DNA of 64,000 bases, from contig NZ_JXKQ01000011.1 of the NCBI RefSeq assembly GCF_001885945.1, forward strand, positions 1 to 64,000, in the 5' to 3' direction. The notes under the pieces were generated by a model. It was not told where the DNA came from, searched no databases, and saw nothing but the letters and a program-made list of their open reading frames with translations. Origin of the DNA: Enterococcus hermanniensis. Lineage in GTDB: Bacteria; Bacillota; Bacilli; Lactobacillales; Enterococcaceae. Within the stretch, counting starts at the first letter, position 1. Every line of letters begins with the position of its first letter. The position numbers and the translations under genes were made by a program. Of this stretch, positions 1 through 9,244 are shown in pieces.

Positions 1-54
1 ATCTAATTATAGTGTCAGTTCCAACTGTTTATCCAGCTTCTTTTTTTGGGAGTT

Positions 55-80
55 ATTTTGCTAGGATTCTTTAGCAAAAT
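55..80. repeat. Inverted repeat upstream of the amidase gene
   Basis: ATTTTGCTA and TAGCAAAAT form perfect 9-bp arms around an 8-nt spacer. No T-run follows, so a terminator for an upstream gene outside the window is only one possibility; an operator is another. Nothing else is recognisable between position 1 and the amidase start. Confidence 0.4.
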
Positions 81-119
81 TTGTGATAATAAGACAAATA
101 AAAAAGTGAGGTGTGGAGG

Positions 120-1577
120 TTGAGAGATGGAACATATTGGGCTGAAAAATTAAGGAATAGAGAAATTAGTTTCCCCGAATTGCTGTCTTCTATCGAAGAA
201 AAGGCCCAGAAACAAAATCCAGTATTAAATGCCTTCGTTTCTACGATGGAACGGGATGCACTCGTTGAATATCAAGAACAAAAAGAACTATTAACAAAAC
301 CCTTTGCTGGATTACCGATTCCATTAAAAATGTTGGGACAAGAAAAAAAGGGTTGGTTGAGTACCTCAGGGTCACGGCTTTTTTTAGAAAACCATGCGAA
401 TCAAACGAGCGATTATACGAAACAGCTAATTAAAAATGGCTTGATTCCTTTTGCTCAAACCAATGCGCCAGAATTTGGTTTTAAGAATATCACTGATGCA
501 AAAATTTATGGGCCTGCTAGAAATCCATGGAATTTAGATTATTTTTCTGGTGGTTCAAGTGGTGGTGCTGCGAGTGCTGTTGCGGCAGGAATTGTTCCGA
601 TTGCAGGTGCGAGTGATGGCGGCGGATCGATTCGGATCCCAGCCTCCTTCTGCGGCTTGATTGGATTGAAACCGAGTCGTGGAACCATGCCTGTCGGTCC
701 TAATGGAATGCGCGGATGGCAAGGGGCGGCAATCGATTTTGCGTTGACTGTTTCAATGCGTGATACGGAGAAACTTTTTTATGGGATGCGTGGAATTGAT
801 TCCAGTGCCCCGTATCAATCTACCCCTAATGAGTGGCAACATAGGAAAGCCGCTCAGCAAAGTAAATTGAAAATAGCTATGTTGATTGAATCGCCAATTG
901 GTTCAAGCGTTTCTCCTGAAGCAGCCAATGCTGTAGAAAAAGCGGCTGATTTTTTAGTCAATCAAGGTCACGAGATTCAATTGATTTCTTATCCGTTTGA
1001 TGGCAAACAGTTAATCCATAGTTATTATCTAATGAACGGGGCTGAAACCGCTGCAATGTTTACTGGAATTGAAAAAGGACTTACACGACCAGCCGAAAAA
1101 CATGATATGGAATTGATGACGTGGGGAATTTATCAGTATGGTAAAAAAATTCCAGCAAGTCATTATATTGACGCTTTGAATTTTTGGGATACGGTGACAA
1201 TAAAAATGGAAAAACTTTTCCGAGAATATGATTTATTATTGACGCCTACAGCAGCAACGACGGCACCAAAAATAAAAGAAGATTTGCAAAGTGATGAGAT
1301 TCGTGATGGTTTGGAAGTAGCGACTAATTTATCGGAAAAGGAATTAGCCAGTCTAATCGATCGAATGTTTGATAAAAGTTTACAGATCACACCTTATACG
1401 CAGTTAGCTAATTTAACTGGGCAACCAGCGATTTCTCTACCTACGTATGTTACTAAAAAAGGTTTGCCGTTAGGAATCCAATTCATGGCTGCTAGAGGTC
1501 GAGAAGATTTATTGTTTCAAGTTGGACAGCTATTTGAACAGGGATATGGGTTTCAATTACCGGAATATTATCGATAA
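120..1577 (+). CDS. Amidase signature family protein
   Basis: This is an amide hydrolase of the amidase-signature (GatA/AmiC-like) family, 485 aa. The Ser-cisSer-Lys triad is visible: Lys about residue 70 (PIPLKML), the GGSSGG motif about 144-149, and the nucleophilic Ser about 170 in [10 protein letters not shown]. It is probably cytoplasmic, with no signal peptide seen. The TTG start at 120 is preferred because it gives the family N-terminus MRDGTYWAE and has GAGGTG 6 nt upstream; a GTG at 111 is the alternative. It lacks gatC/gatB neighbours, so a tRNA amidotransferase role is unlikely. The substrate cannot be told from sequence. It converges on rnhC with a shared terminator. Confidence 0.85.
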   Translation: MRDGTYWAEKLRNREISFPELLSSIEEKAQKQNPVLNAFVSTMERDALVEYQEQKELLTKPFAGLPIPLKMLGQEKKGWLSTSGSRLFLENHANQTSDYTKQLIKNGLIPFAQTNAPEFGFKNITDAKIYGPARNPWNLDYFSGGSSGGAASAVAAGIVPIAGASDGGGSIRIPASFCGLIGLKPSRGTMPVGPNGMRGWQGAAIDFALTVSMRDTEKLFYGMRGIDSSAPYQSTPNEWQHRKAAQQSKLKIAMLIESPIGSSVSPEAANAVEKAADFLVNQGHEIQLISYPFDGKQLIHSYYLMNGAETAAMFTGIEKGLTRPAEKHDMELMTWGIYQYGKKIPASHYIDALNFWDTVTIKMEKLFREYDLLLTPTAATTAPKIKEDLQSDEIRDGLEVATNLSEKELASLIDRMFDKSLQITPYTQLANLTGQPAISLPTYVTKKGLPLGIQFMAARGREDLLFQVGQLFEQGYGFQLPEYYR

Positions 1578-1590
1578 TCATAAAAAGAAA

Positions 1591-1619
1591 AAAGATCGAC
1601 AAACGACTTGTCGATCTTT
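1591..1619. terminator. Bidirectional terminator between amidase and rnhC
   Basis: AAAGATCGACAA and TTGTCGATCTTT form a perfect 12-bp stem with a 5-nt loop. It is flanked by A-rich and T-rich runs, so it can serve both convergent genes. Confidence 0.8.
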
Positions 1620-1635
1620 ATTATTTAAAACTAGA

Positions 1636-2544
1636 TTAGACTAGTTTTTTGGCTTTTTCAGTATTAGCAAAATGAAGTTTTGCATATTTTGCCAATAAAT
1701 CGATACCGCCTTTACGAAGAAGCTGGGCCGCTAATTCATCTGAAGGTTTTCCTGCACCAGAAGGGACTTTTACTCCTAATTCTAAAGAGGCTTGGTCCAA
1801 TTCTTCCAAGAAGCTGGCACGAGAAATAATAGAAGCCGCAGCAACTGACAGATGATATTGCTCACCTTTAGTGATAAAATAAATTTTTTCATTTACAGCT
1901 TTGGCTTCTTGTTTGACATATTTCATGTAATTCGCTTCTGAAGTAAATTGATCAATCAAGATTGCTTCGGGTTTTGTTGGAGCAATATCGGCTAATAACA
2001 AGCGAATCGCTTGATTATGTAAAGCAACTTTCATTCGAACGGCGTTGTATTTTGGTTGGATCTCATTGTATTTTTCAGGATTAACAATGAGTAAGCGATA
2101 AGGGATTAAGTCTTTGAGTGCTACAGCCATTTGTCGAATCTGCGGGTCGGTCAACATTTTTGAATCTTTGATCCCTAATTGTTTCAGTGTAGCTAAATGA
2201 TCTTTATCAGCAAAAGCCGCACATACACATAGCGGGCCAAAATAGCTGCCATTTCCGACTTCATCGCTGCCTAAAACAGCTAGTGAAGCAAAATTTTTAG
2301 GCAAACTACTGGTAGGGGCTTGCTTTGAACTTGAAGCAGCTGGATTGCCCCAACGAGCCGCTTCTTGTTCCGCATTGTTACCTTGAAACAAGACTTTTCC
2401 TGAGGTATAAGCAGTGATATTTGTTCCATTTTTTTTAGCAGAAAATTCACTGTATGGAACTTTTTTACTAGACAGATAATCGGTATAATAGGCTTTTAAT
2501 TTTTGAATTTCAGTTTTGGATAATTTTAAGACAGCTGAACTCAT
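1636..2544 (-). CDS. rnhC: Ribonuclease HIII
   Basis: This cytoplasmic enzyme cleaves RNA in RNA-DNA hybrids. The 302-aa protein has the two-part RNase HIII architecture: an N-terminal TBP-like substrate-binding domain (about residues 1-85) and an RNase HII/HIII catalytic domain starting near residue 90. The HIII-type motif SDEVGNGSYFGP is clear. The length fits the family (about 300 aa). It lies divergent from zapA, an arrangement common in Bacilli. The ATG start has an AGAGAG-type ribosome site. Frequent Ala/Lys and a short low-complexity linker (about 70-85) separate the domains. Confidence 0.95.
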   Translation of the reverse strand: MSSAVLKLSKTEIQKLKAYYTDYLSSKKVPYSEFSAKKNGTNITAYTSGKVLFQGNNAEQEAARWGNPAASSSKQAPTSSLPKNFASLAVLGSDEVGNGSYFGPLCVCAAFADKDHLATLKQLGIKDSKMLTDPQIRQMAVALKDLIPYRLLIVNPEKYNEIQPKYNAVRMKVALHNQAIRLLLADIAPTKPEAILIDQFTSEANYMKYVKQEAKAVNEKIYFITKGEQYHLSVAAASIISRASFLEELDQASLELGVKVPSGAGKPSDELAAQLLRKGGIDLLAKYAKLHFANTEKAKKLV

Positions 2545-2589
2545 CGTTTCTCTCTTTTCTTTAAGTTATTTACTTTTGGCTAATCAAAG

Positions 2590-2619
2590 TTGTACATACG
2601 TTAGGTTTTAGCATATAAT
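2590..2619 (+). promoter_or_regulatory. Predicted promoter of zapA operon
   Basis: TTGTAC and TATAAT are separated by 18 bp. The element sits about 60 bp upstream of the zapA ATG and matches a housekeeping sigma-A promoter. Confidence 0.6.
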
Positions 2620-2679
2620 ATATTAGTATTTTTAGTCGCATCGTATTTTGTAAAAAATGTTTTAGAAAGGTTGATCAAT

Positions 2680-3114
2680 ATGGCGCAAAATCGTTATAAG
2701 GCCATCGTTGCCGGTCAAACTTATACTATCATTGGACAAGAATCCAAGCAACACATGGATATGGTTACTGCCTTGATCAATGAACAGTTAAATGAGATCA
2801 TGTCCCTATCGCCAGAAATCACAGAAGAAAAAGCCGCGATATTATTAGCCATTAATGCTGTTTCAGACCAGTTGAAGAAGCAAGAAGCATTAATGAAGTT
2901 AGAGAAACAACAAACGACATTGGATGGGCAGGCTGCACATAATTTAGAGTTAGAAAATCGTATTAAAAAAATTGAAGCGATTGAAGCAGAAGCAAAAGAA
3001 ATTATGCGTAAAAATGGAAAAGCGGATGTACCGATTCGTAATCATGTCGAAGCCCAACAGATTGTCAACGAAAACCGCAAACGTGAGATCCAAAAAAGAG
3101 CGGCAAACAAATAA
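2680..3114 (+). CDS. zapA: Cell division protein ZapA
   Basis: ZapA binds FtsZ and promotes bundling of protofilaments at the Z ring. The 144-aa product has the compact N-terminal ZapA fold (NRYKAIVAGQTYTIIGQES, then a helical segment to about residue 65). A long charged coiled-coil tail follows, longer than in Gram-negative ZapA but usual in Lactobacillales. The ATG at 2680 is preferred over an in-frame TTG at 2671 because AGAAAGG sits 10 nt upstream. It is first in the zapA-cvpA-mutS2 group; its stop is 12 nt before the cvpA start. Confidence 0.9.
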   Translation: MAQNRYKAIVAGQTYTIIGQESKQHMDMVTALINEQLNEIMSLSPEITEEKAAILLAINAVSDQLKKQEALMKLEKQQTTLDGQAAHNLELENRIKKIEAIEAEAKEIMRKNGKADVPIRNHVEAQQIVNENRKREIQKRAANK

Positions 3115-3126
3115 GTGAGGGAAACT

Positions 3127-3675
3127 ATGTTAACATTGATAATTTTATTTGCATTATTGCTGTCCTTTTATTTAGGATACCGTAGAGGTCTGGCCTATCA
3201 ATTGGTATTTACCGTTGGGTATGTCCTTTCATTTATTGTTGCGTGGGTATTTTACCAACGTTTGGGAGCTGGCTTAGATTTGTTTGTTCCGTATCCATCT
3301 GTGACCAGCGAATCAAAAATGATTTACTATTCAGTTGAAAAAGCTTTTAATTTGGATCAAGCCTTTTATGCTGGGGTTGCTTTTGTTTTGATTTTGGCAG
3401 TTGGCTGGTTGATCACTCATTTTATTGCGATTTTTTTCAAAAATTTATTGTTTGCAACAATCCTACCGCAATATGACGGCATTGTTGCAGGTGTGATTCA
3501 ACTATTCGTCTGCTATGTAGCGATTTTCTTGATTTTGAAATTGGTTAGTTTTGTACCGATGGTCTTGATTCAAAATCAACTAGAAGGTAGTTGGCTAGCT
3601 CGGATGATCATTGAGCATTCGTTGATTTTGAGCCCAGTGTTTGACAATTTATGGGTAACGAAAATTATTGGATAG
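3127..3675 (+). CDS. cvpA: CvpA family membrane protein
   Basis: This 182-aa integral membrane protein of the CvpA/colicin V production family has four predicted hydrophobic segments (about 2-18, 24-43, 77-100 and 118-145). The family is conserved in Bacilli next to zapA and mutS2 but its biochemical role is poorly defined; envelope stress and cell-division links are reported for homologues. The ATG at 3127 is chosen because GTGAGGG lies just upstream, immediately after the zapA stop. A hairpin terminator follows, though mutS2 could still be reached by read-through. Confidence 0.85.
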   Translation: MLTLIILFALLLSFYLGYRRGLAYQLVFTVGYVLSFIVAWVFYQRLGAGLDLFVPYPSVTSESKMIYYSVEKAFNLDQAFYAGVAFVLILAVGWLITHFIAIFFKNLLFATILPQYDGIVAGVIQLFVCYVAIFLILKLVSFVPMVLIQNQLEGSWLARMIIEHSLILSPVFDNLWVTKIIG

Positions 3676-3680
3676 AGCAA

Positions 3681-3712
3681 AAACCGAGACGCTGTTTGAC
3701 AGGTTTCGGTTT
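3681..3712 (+). terminator. Hairpin terminator after cvpA
   Basis: AAACCGAGAC pairs with GTTTCGGTTT (10 bp, one G-U), followed by TTATTTATTT. It is moderate in strength and placed 24 nt before the mutS2 start. Confidence 0.55.
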
Positions 3713-3735
3713 ATTTATTTATAGAAGGTGAAAAA

Positions 3736-6096
3736 ATGAATGAACGTATTCTAAAAACATTGGAATTTGAACAAGTAAAGAAAATGATTCAACAGTATTT
3801 GACAACTGAACAAGGCGAAGAAGAAATCCGTCAACTTGTCCCTTCTAAGGATCAGGCAACGGTCCAAGCTTGGCTTGAAGAGACCGAAGATGGGATCAAA
3901 GTTCAACGGTTGCGTGGCGGCTTACCGATTCCTAAATTAAATAATATTAAACCGCACATGAAGCGAATCGAAATTGGGGCAAACCTAAACGGCTTAGAGT
4001 TAGCGGAAGTCTCACGGGTTCTTTCTACCACGAGTGAATTGGTTCGTTTTATTGAAGATTTGAAAGATAGCGAATTAGAATTTCAACGTTTATATTTTTG
4101 GGAAGAGCAATTAACAACGTTACCTGAGTTAAGTGGAAAACTCCGTCGTTCGATTGAAGAAGATGGCCGAGTACGAGATGAAGCTTCAGTGGAACTACGG
4201 ACTATTCGAAGCCAAATTCGTCGTAGTGAACAAACGATTCGGGAACAATTAGATGGATTGATTCGTGGAAAAAATGCAAAATATTTAAGCGATAGTTTGA
4301 TTACCATGCGTAATGATCGCTATGTAATTCCAGTTAAGCAAGAATATCGCGGAGTCTTTGGTGGTGTGGTCCATGATCAAAGTTCTTCAGGACAAACCTT
4401 ATTTATGGAACCCAAGCAAATCGTTGAATTGAACAACCGTCTACGTCAACAACAAATCGCTGAACGAACTGAAATCGAGCGAATCTTAGCAGAATTATCC
4501 GCCGAATTGGTAGCACCGCGAAAAGATATTTTGCATAATGCGTATGTGTTAGGTCGTTTTGATTTGATGAATGCGAAAGCACGTTTTGCGAAAGCTCTAA
4601 AAGCAGTGGTTCCGACAATCAATGCCGAAAATCATGTGTATTTCAAACAAGCGCGTCATCCACTATTAGATCAAGAAAAAGCAGTGGCGAATGATTTGAT
4701 GATCGGAGAAGAGTTTCAAGCGGTCGTTATCACCGGTCCTAATACTGGGGGTAAGACGATTTCATTAAAAACATTGGGGCTTTTACAATTAATGGGTCAA
4801 ACAGGTTTTCCATTGCCAGTGGCTGAAGAAAGTGAAATGGGGATTTTTGACGAAGTCTTTGCGGATATCGGTGATGAACAATCAATCGAACAAAGTTTAT
4901 CGACATTTTCTTCACATATGACTAATATCGTATCAATCTTAGCTAAAATCGATGAACATAGTTTAGTGCTCTTTGATGAACTTGGTGCTGGAACAGATCC
5001 GCAAGAAGGGGCAGCTTTAGCGATCGCGATCCTTGATGCAGTCGGGGCTAAATCAGCTTATGTTATGGCAACAACGCATTATCCTGAATTAAAAATCTAT
5101 GGCTATAATCGTTCAAATACAATTAATGCTAGTATGGAATTCGATGTAGATACCTTAAGCCCGACCTATCGGTTATTGATTGGTGTTCCTGGTCGAAGCA
5201 ATGCGTTTGAGATCTCTCGTCGTTTGGGATTAGATTCGCTAATCATTGAAAGTGCCAAACAAATTATTGATGAAGAGAGTCAAGACCTGAATGAAATGAT
5301 TTCTGACTTAGAAAATCAAAGAAAAGCGACCGAGACGGAATATTTAGAAATTCGTCATTATGTTGATGAGTCGGAAAAATTATATCGAGATTTGAAAAAT
5401 GCTTATACTTATTTCTTTGATGAGCGTGAAAAAGAAATGGAAAAAGCACGTAAAGAAGCCAATACGCTTGTGAGTGATGCGCAAGAAAATGCTGAGAAAA
5501 TCATCAAAGAAATTCGCCAAATGCAATTAGATGGGCAAGGCCAAGTCAAAGAACATCAATTGATTGATGCGAAATCACAACTTGCGGATTTAAAACAAGA
5601 TGAACAATTAAAGAAAAACAAAGTGTTACAAAAAGCAAAAGCTAAAAAAATATTCAAACCAAATGATGAAGTAATTGTCGAAACGTATGGACAACGTGGA
5701 ACATTGATCAAAAAAGTCGGCGATAGTGACTGGCAAGTTCAATTAGGTATTTTAAAAATGACGGTTGCGGAAGAAGATATGACGTTAACAAAACCAATCG
5801 AAGAGCCAAAACAACGAGTTGTCACGGGTGTTCAAAGAGGTGCAAGCGCACGAGTAAAACCAGAATTGGATCTGCGGGGCAAACGTTATGAAGAAGCCTT
5901 AGCAGAAGTGGATCAATATATTGATGCGGCCTTATTGGCGAACTTTGCGCAAGTTCGAATCATCCACGGCAAAGGTACAGGGGCTTTAAGAAGTGGTATT
6001 ACTGAGTATCTAAAAAATAATCGCAATGTGAAAAATTTTGAATTTGCACCAGCAAATCAAGGCGGAAGCGGTGCTACAGTCGTGACTTTCAAATAG
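3736..6096 (+). CDS. mutS2: Endonuclease MutS2
   Basis: MutS2 is an ATPase/nuclease of the MutS family. Family members suppress homologous recombination or act in ribosome-collision rescue rather than mismatch repair. The 786-aa protein has an N-terminal clamp/core region, a Walker A motif GPNTGGKT at about 334-341, a DELGAGTDP Walker B/signature segment, a long coiled coil (about 510-630) and a C-terminal Smr nuclease domain. The Smr domain shows LDLRG near residue 714 and HGKGTGALR near 752. It lacks the MutS mismatch-binding domain. Length and domain order are normal for the family. Confidence 0.95.
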   Translation: MNERILKTLEFEQVKKMIQQYLTTEQGEEEIRQLVPSKDQATVQAWLEETEDGIKVQRLRGGLPIPKLNNIKPHMKRIEIGANLNGLELAEVSRVLSTTSELVRFIEDLKDSELEFQRLYFWEEQLTTLPELSGKLRRSIEEDGRVRDEASVELRTIRSQIRRSEQTIREQLDGLIRGKNAKYLSDSLITMRNDRYVIPVKQEYRGVFGGVVHDQSSSGQTLFMEPKQIVELNNRLRQQQIAERTEIERILAELSAELVAPRKDILHNAYVLGRFDLMNAKARFAKALKAVVPTINAENHVYFKQARHPLLDQEKAVANDLMIGEEFQAVVITGPNTGGKTISLKTLGLLQLMGQTGFPLPVAEESEMGIFDEVFADIGDEQSIEQSLSTFSSHMTNIVSILAKIDEHSLVLFDELGAGTDPQEGAALAIAILDAVGAKSAYVMATTHYPELKIYGYNRSNTINASMEFDVDTLSPTYRLLIGVPGRSNAFEISRRLGLDSLIIESAKQIIDEESQDLNEMISDLENQRKATETEYLEIRHYVDESEKLYRDLKNAYTYFFDEREKEMEKARKEANTLVSDAQENAEKIIKEIRQMQLDGQGQVKEHQLIDAKSQLADLKQDEQLKKNKVLQKAKAKKIFKPNDEVIVETYGQRGTLIKKVGDSDWQVQLGILKMTVAEEDMTLTKPIEEPKQRVVTGVQRGASARVKPELDLRGKRYEEALAEVDQYIDAALLANFAQVRIIHGKGTGALRSGITEYLKNNRNVKNFEFAPANQGGSGATVVTFK

Positions 6097-6138
6097 TTTA
6101 CAAGTGTAAGCAGAAGAGTAGCGCTGAGACAAAGAGCG

Positions 6139-6147
6139 TGCTATACT
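6139..6147 (+). promoter_or_regulatory. Extended -10 promoter of trxA
   Basis: TGCTATACT is an extended -10 element (TGn-TATACT) without a good -35 box. It lies 64 bp before the trxA ATG, so trxA is probably transcribed on its own as well as with mutS2. Confidence 0.45.
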
Positions 6148-6210
6148 ACTTTTAGTAAGAATTAGATGACTTCGGAGCAAGCCTTTGAAGTGAATATAGG
6201 AGGAATACAC

Positions 6211-6525
6211 ATGTCACAAGTAGTTACTGATAAAACTTTTAGCGAAGAAACGGATAACGGACTTGTATTGATTGACTTTTGGGCAACTTGGTGTGGCCCT
6301 TGTCGCATGCAAGCACCAATTTTAGAACAATTATCTGAAGAATACGATGAAGATGAATTCCGCGTCGTTAAAATGGACGTTGATGAAAATCCCGAAACAC
6401 CTGCTTCATTTGGTATCATGAGCATTCCAACACTTGTTTTAAAGAAAGATGGACAAGTTGTTGACAAAGTAATTGGTGTTCATACAAAAGATCAATTAAA
6501 AGAGCTAATCCAAGCTCACATGTAA
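6211..6525 (+). CDS. trxA: Thioredoxin
   Basis: This cytoplasmic disulfide reductase is 104 aa with the active site WCGPC at residues 27-31. The cis-Pro segment IPTL and a normal C-terminal helix are present. It supplies electrons to ribonucleotide reductase, peroxidases and sulfoxide reductases. The ATG at 6211 is preferred to an upstream in-frame ATG (6166) because AGGAGG precedes it at proper spacing. It follows mutS2 as in many Bacilli and ends at a strong terminator. Confidence 0.95.
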   Translation: MSQVVTDKTFSEETDNGLVLIDFWATWCGPCRMQAPILEQLSEEYDEDEFRVVKMDVDENPETPASFGIMSIPTLVLKKDGQVVDKVIGVHTKDQLKELIQAHM

Positions 6526-6533
6526 GAATGGCG

Positions 6534-6561
6534 GATGGGTGTGACGGATGTCACACCCATC
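6534..6561 (+). terminator. Terminator of trxA
   Basis: GATGGGTGTGAC and GTCACACCCATC form a perfect 12-bp stem with a GGAT loop, followed by TTTTG. Confidence 0.85.
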
Positions 6562-6600
6562 TTTTGTTGATTGATCACTTTAAGGCAATTGAAAGAGATA

Positions 6601-6635
6601 AAAAAGAGCGAATGAATGCGTTCAACGCTCTTTTT
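6601..6635. terminator. Hairpin just upstream of uvrC
   Basis: AAAAAGAGCG pairs with CGCTCTTTTT, and TGAA/TTCA extends the stem inside. It looks like a rho-independent terminator 20 nt before the uvrC start. It may back up the trxA terminator or attenuate uvrC. Confidence 0.5.
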
Positions 6636-6654
6636 AGCAGAAGGGAAGCAAGGT

Positions 6655-8430
6655 ATGAACGAACGGATTAAAAATAAGTTAGCGTTGCTGCCAGATCAGC
6701 CAGGCTGTTATTTGATGAAGGATAAAAATGGAACGATCATTTATGTTGGGAAGGCCAAAATTTTAAAAAATCGAGTTCGTTCTTACTTTACAGGCAGTCA
6801 CAATACGAAGACTGAGCGTTTAGTCAGTGAAATCGTGGATTTTGAATACATTGTCACTGAATCAAATATCGAAGCGTTATTACTGGAAATAAATTTGATC
6901 AAAAAAAATGATCCTAAATATAATATTATGTTAAAGGATGATAAGACCTATCCTTTTTTAAAAATCACGAATGAAAAGTATCCACGTTTGATGATCACAC
7001 GAAAAGTATTGAAGGATAAAGCGTTGTATTTTGGTCCCTATCCAGATGTCAATGCAGCCAATGAAACAAAGAAATTATTGGATCGGCTATTTCTGTTGAG
7101 AAAATGCAAACCTTCGCAAAAGACGCCTTGTTTGTATTATCATTTAGGTCAGTGTTTATGTCCTTATGCGTTTGATGTCGATCCGCAAGTCTATAAAGAT
7201 ATGGTGGAAGAAATCAAATCTTTTTTAAATGGTGGGCATACAGAGATCCAAGATCAGCTTAAAGAAAAAATGAATCAAGCAGCAGCTGACATGGAATTTG
7301 AAAAGGCGGCTGAATATCGTGATCAAATCCGCGCCATCGAAACGGTTATGACGAAACAAAAAATGACCAATACCGATCTAGTGGACCGTGATATTTTCGG
7401 ATATGCAACTGATAAAGGTTGGATGTGTGTTCAAGTCTTCTTTGTTCGCCAAGGTAAATTAATCGAGCGGGATGTCTCGATGTTTCCATTTTATAATGAT
7501 GCAGAAGAAGATTTTCTAACTTATATTGGGCAATTCTATCAAGAAAATGAACACTTTATTCCTAGAGAAGTGTTGATACCAGATAATATTGATAAACCCA
7601 GTGTTGAAGCCTTGTTAGAAACAAAGGTGATTCAACCGCAGCGCGGCGACAAGCGAAAATTAGTGAAGCTTGCTGGCAAAAATGCTCAAGTAGCGTTAAA
7701 TGAAAAATTTGATTTGATTGGTCGCAGTGAGGCACGGACGATCGGAGCGGTTGAAAAATTGGGTGATGCCATGAATATTCCAGCGCCGATTCGTATCGAA
7801 GCTTTTGATAATTCCAATATCATGGGAACAGATCCCGTATCTGCAATGGTCGTATTCATCGATGGCAAACCCGCAAAAAAAGAATACCGAAAATATAAGA
7901 TTAAAACCGTCAAGGGTCCGGATGATTATGCGTCGATGCGGGAAGTCATTTATCGACGGTACTCCAGAGTCTTAAAAGAAGGATTACCATTTCCTGATTT
8001 GATCGTGATCGATGGTGGGAAAGGCCAAGTCGATGTGGCAAAAGATGTGTTAGCCAATCAACTAGGGATTGATATTCCAATTGCTGGGTTAGCTAAAAAT
8101 GATAAGCATAAAACGAGTGAATTACTGTATGGCCCAGAACTAAGTGTCGTACCATTAGAACGTAATTCTCAAGAATTCTTTTTACTACAGCGAATCCAAG
8201 ATGAAGTCCATCGCTTTGCGATCACTTTCCATCGGCAGCTAAGAAGCAAAAATAGTTTTGCATCAAAACTAGATAATATTGATGGGCTAGGACCAAAACG
8301 TAAAAAAATGTTGTTGAAAGAATTCAAGTCACTAAAAAATATTCAAGAAGCTTCGATCGAAGAATTACAAAAAGTTGGACTGCCAAAATCAGTAGCTGAA
8401 AGTACGCACAATCAGTTGCAACAGAAATAA
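6655..8430 (+). CDS. uvrC: Excinuclease ABC subunit C
   Basis: UvrC makes both incisions in nucleotide excision repair with UvrAB. The 591-aa product shows the N-terminal GIY-YIG nuclease ([18 protein letters not shown], about residues 16-33), a Cys cluster ([21 protein letters not shown]) near 150, the UVR/UvrB-binding motif (about 196-231), the RNase H-like endonuclease half ([27 protein letters not shown]) and C-terminal helix-hairpin-helix motifs ([10 protein letters not shown]). The ATG at 6655 has AAGG just upstream. Length is as usual for Firmicutes. Confidence 0.95.
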   Translation: MNERIKNKLALLPDQPGCYLMKDKNGTIIYVGKAKILKNRVRSYFTGSHNTKTERLVSEIVDFEYIVTESNIEALLLEINLIKKNDPKYNIMLKDDKTYPFLKITNEKYPRLMITRKVLKDKALYFGPYPDVNAANETKKLLDRLFLLRKCKPSQKTPCLYYHLGQCLCPYAFDVDPQVYKDMVEEIKSFLNGGHTEIQDQLKEKMNQAAADMEFEKAAEYRDQIRAIETVMTKQKMTNTDLVDRDIFGYATDKGWMCVQVFFVRQGKLIERDVSMFPFYNDAEEDFLTYIGQFYQENEHFIPREVLIPDNIDKPSVEALLETKVIQPQRGDKRKLVKLAGKNAQVALNEKFDLIGRSEARTIGAVEKLGDAMNIPAPIRIEAFDNSNIMGTDPVSAMVVFIDGKPAKKEYRKYKIKTVKGPDDYASMREVIYRRYSRVLKEGLPFPDLIVIDGGKGQVDVAKDVLANQLGIDIPIAGLAKNDKHKTSELLYGPELSVVPLERNSQEFFLLQRIQDEVHRFAITFHRQLRSKNSFASKLDNIDGLGPKRKKMLLKEFKSLKNIQEASIEELQKVGLPKSVAESTHNQLQQK

Positions 8431-8431
8431 T

Positions 8432-8477
8432 GTATAGTTTCCTTTACAATAAAAGTAAAGGATGCTATACTTTTTTT
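8432..8477 (+). terminator. Strong terminator of uvrC
   Basis: GTATAG-TT-TCCTTTAC pairs with GTAAAGGA-TG-CTATAC, followed by seven T residues. The outer arm shares the TATAG motif with the palindrome at 8487-8504. Confidence 0.8.
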
Positions 8478-8486
8478 ATCTTAAAA

Positions 8487-8504
8487 TGTAAAGTTAACTA
8501 TACA
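8487..8504. promoter_or_regulatory. Near-perfect 18-bp palindrome, candidate operator
   Basis: TGTAAAGTTAACTATACA is an 18-bp inverted repeat with one mismatched pair (A/A at the fifth position of each arm). It lies 16 bp before the XRE regulator start. Such palindromes upstream of XRE genes are typical autoregulatory operators, but binding here is inferred. Confidence 0.5.
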
Positions 8505-8519
8505 TAAGGGAGTGATCCA

Positions 8520-8723
8520 TTGCAAAATAGAATTCAAAAATTACGCAAAGAACGTAGACTCACTCAAAGTGAACTTGCAGAAAAATTAGAAGTGACTCGT
8601 CAAACGATTATTTCATTAGAAAATGGGCGCTACAATGCTTCCTTGATTTTAGCGTATAAGATTGCGCGATTATTTGATTTAAAAATTGAAGATATTTTTA
8701 TTTTTGAAGGGGAGGATGACTAA
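8520..8723 (+). CDS. XRE-family transcriptional regulator (short)
   Basis: The 67-aa protein is essentially one helix-turn-helix domain of the Cro/CI (XRE) type. LTQSELAEKLEVTRQTIISLENG (about residues 15-37) is the DNA-binding motif and there is no effector domain. The start is TTG at 8520, supported by AAGGGAG 9 nt upstream. It overlaps the next gene by one base (TAATG), so the two are translationally coupled. Pairs of a short XRE protein with a small multi-TM protein are common in Firmicutes and usually regulate themselves plus nearby genes. Confidence 0.85.
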   Translation: MQNRIQKLRKERRLTQSELAEKLEVTRQTIISLENGRYNASLILAYKIARLFDLKIEDIFIFEGEDD

Positions 8724-9187
8724 TGCAAGAGTTATCAAAACAAGATCAGAAATATTTAAAAAGTTTAAAACGACGAAATCATTATTATTTAATAGCAGCA
8801 CTTATTTTAGTCGCTTGTTTGGCAATACTATTTTTAGGAACAAGTTATTATGAATTAAAAATCAATCAGCGCGCATCAGATTATTTAAGCGGTTTTTTAT
8901 TAGCCATTGCGGCAGTCCTGTTTATTTACGTGATTCGTAATCGAAAGTTGATCAAAGATCCTAAATTGATAAAAAGAGAGCGAATAAAAAATTCGGATGA
9001 ACGCAATGTAGAAATCATGAAAAAATCATTGCAATTCACAAGTTATTTCATGATGATCACACTGGTGTTAACGAGCGTTATAGGTAGTTTTTTATCTGAA
9101 GCTATCATGCAAATGGCCAGTTTATTGATAGCTCTATTTTTTATTAGCTACTTACTATGTTATCTTTATTTTAAGAAAAGGCTTTAA
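8723..9187 (+). CDS. Four-TM membrane protein paired with XRE regulator
   Basis: This 154-aa protein has four hydrophobic segments arranged two and two (about 20-42, 52-69, 107-126 and 132-149). A charged middle loop contains KNSDERNVEIMKKS. The SDER-type loop resembles small membrane proteins of the DUF2178 kind that sit next to XRE regulators; this match is from memory and tentative. It has no catalytic motif. Possible roles are sensing for the XRE partner or an accessory to the ABC exporter that follows 57 bp downstream. Confidence 0.7.
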   Translation: MQELSKQDQKYLKSLKRRNHYYLIAALILVACLAILFLGTSYYELKINQRASDYLSGFLLAIAAVLFIYVIRNRKLIKDPKLIKRERIKNSDERNVEIMKKSLQFTSYFMMITLVLTSVIGSFLSEAIMQMASLLIALFFISYLLCYLYFKKRL

Positions 9188-9244
9188 TGTATTATTGGTA
9201 TAGTGGGGAATTTTTAGGTCATAAACAATCAAAGGAGTGAGTGG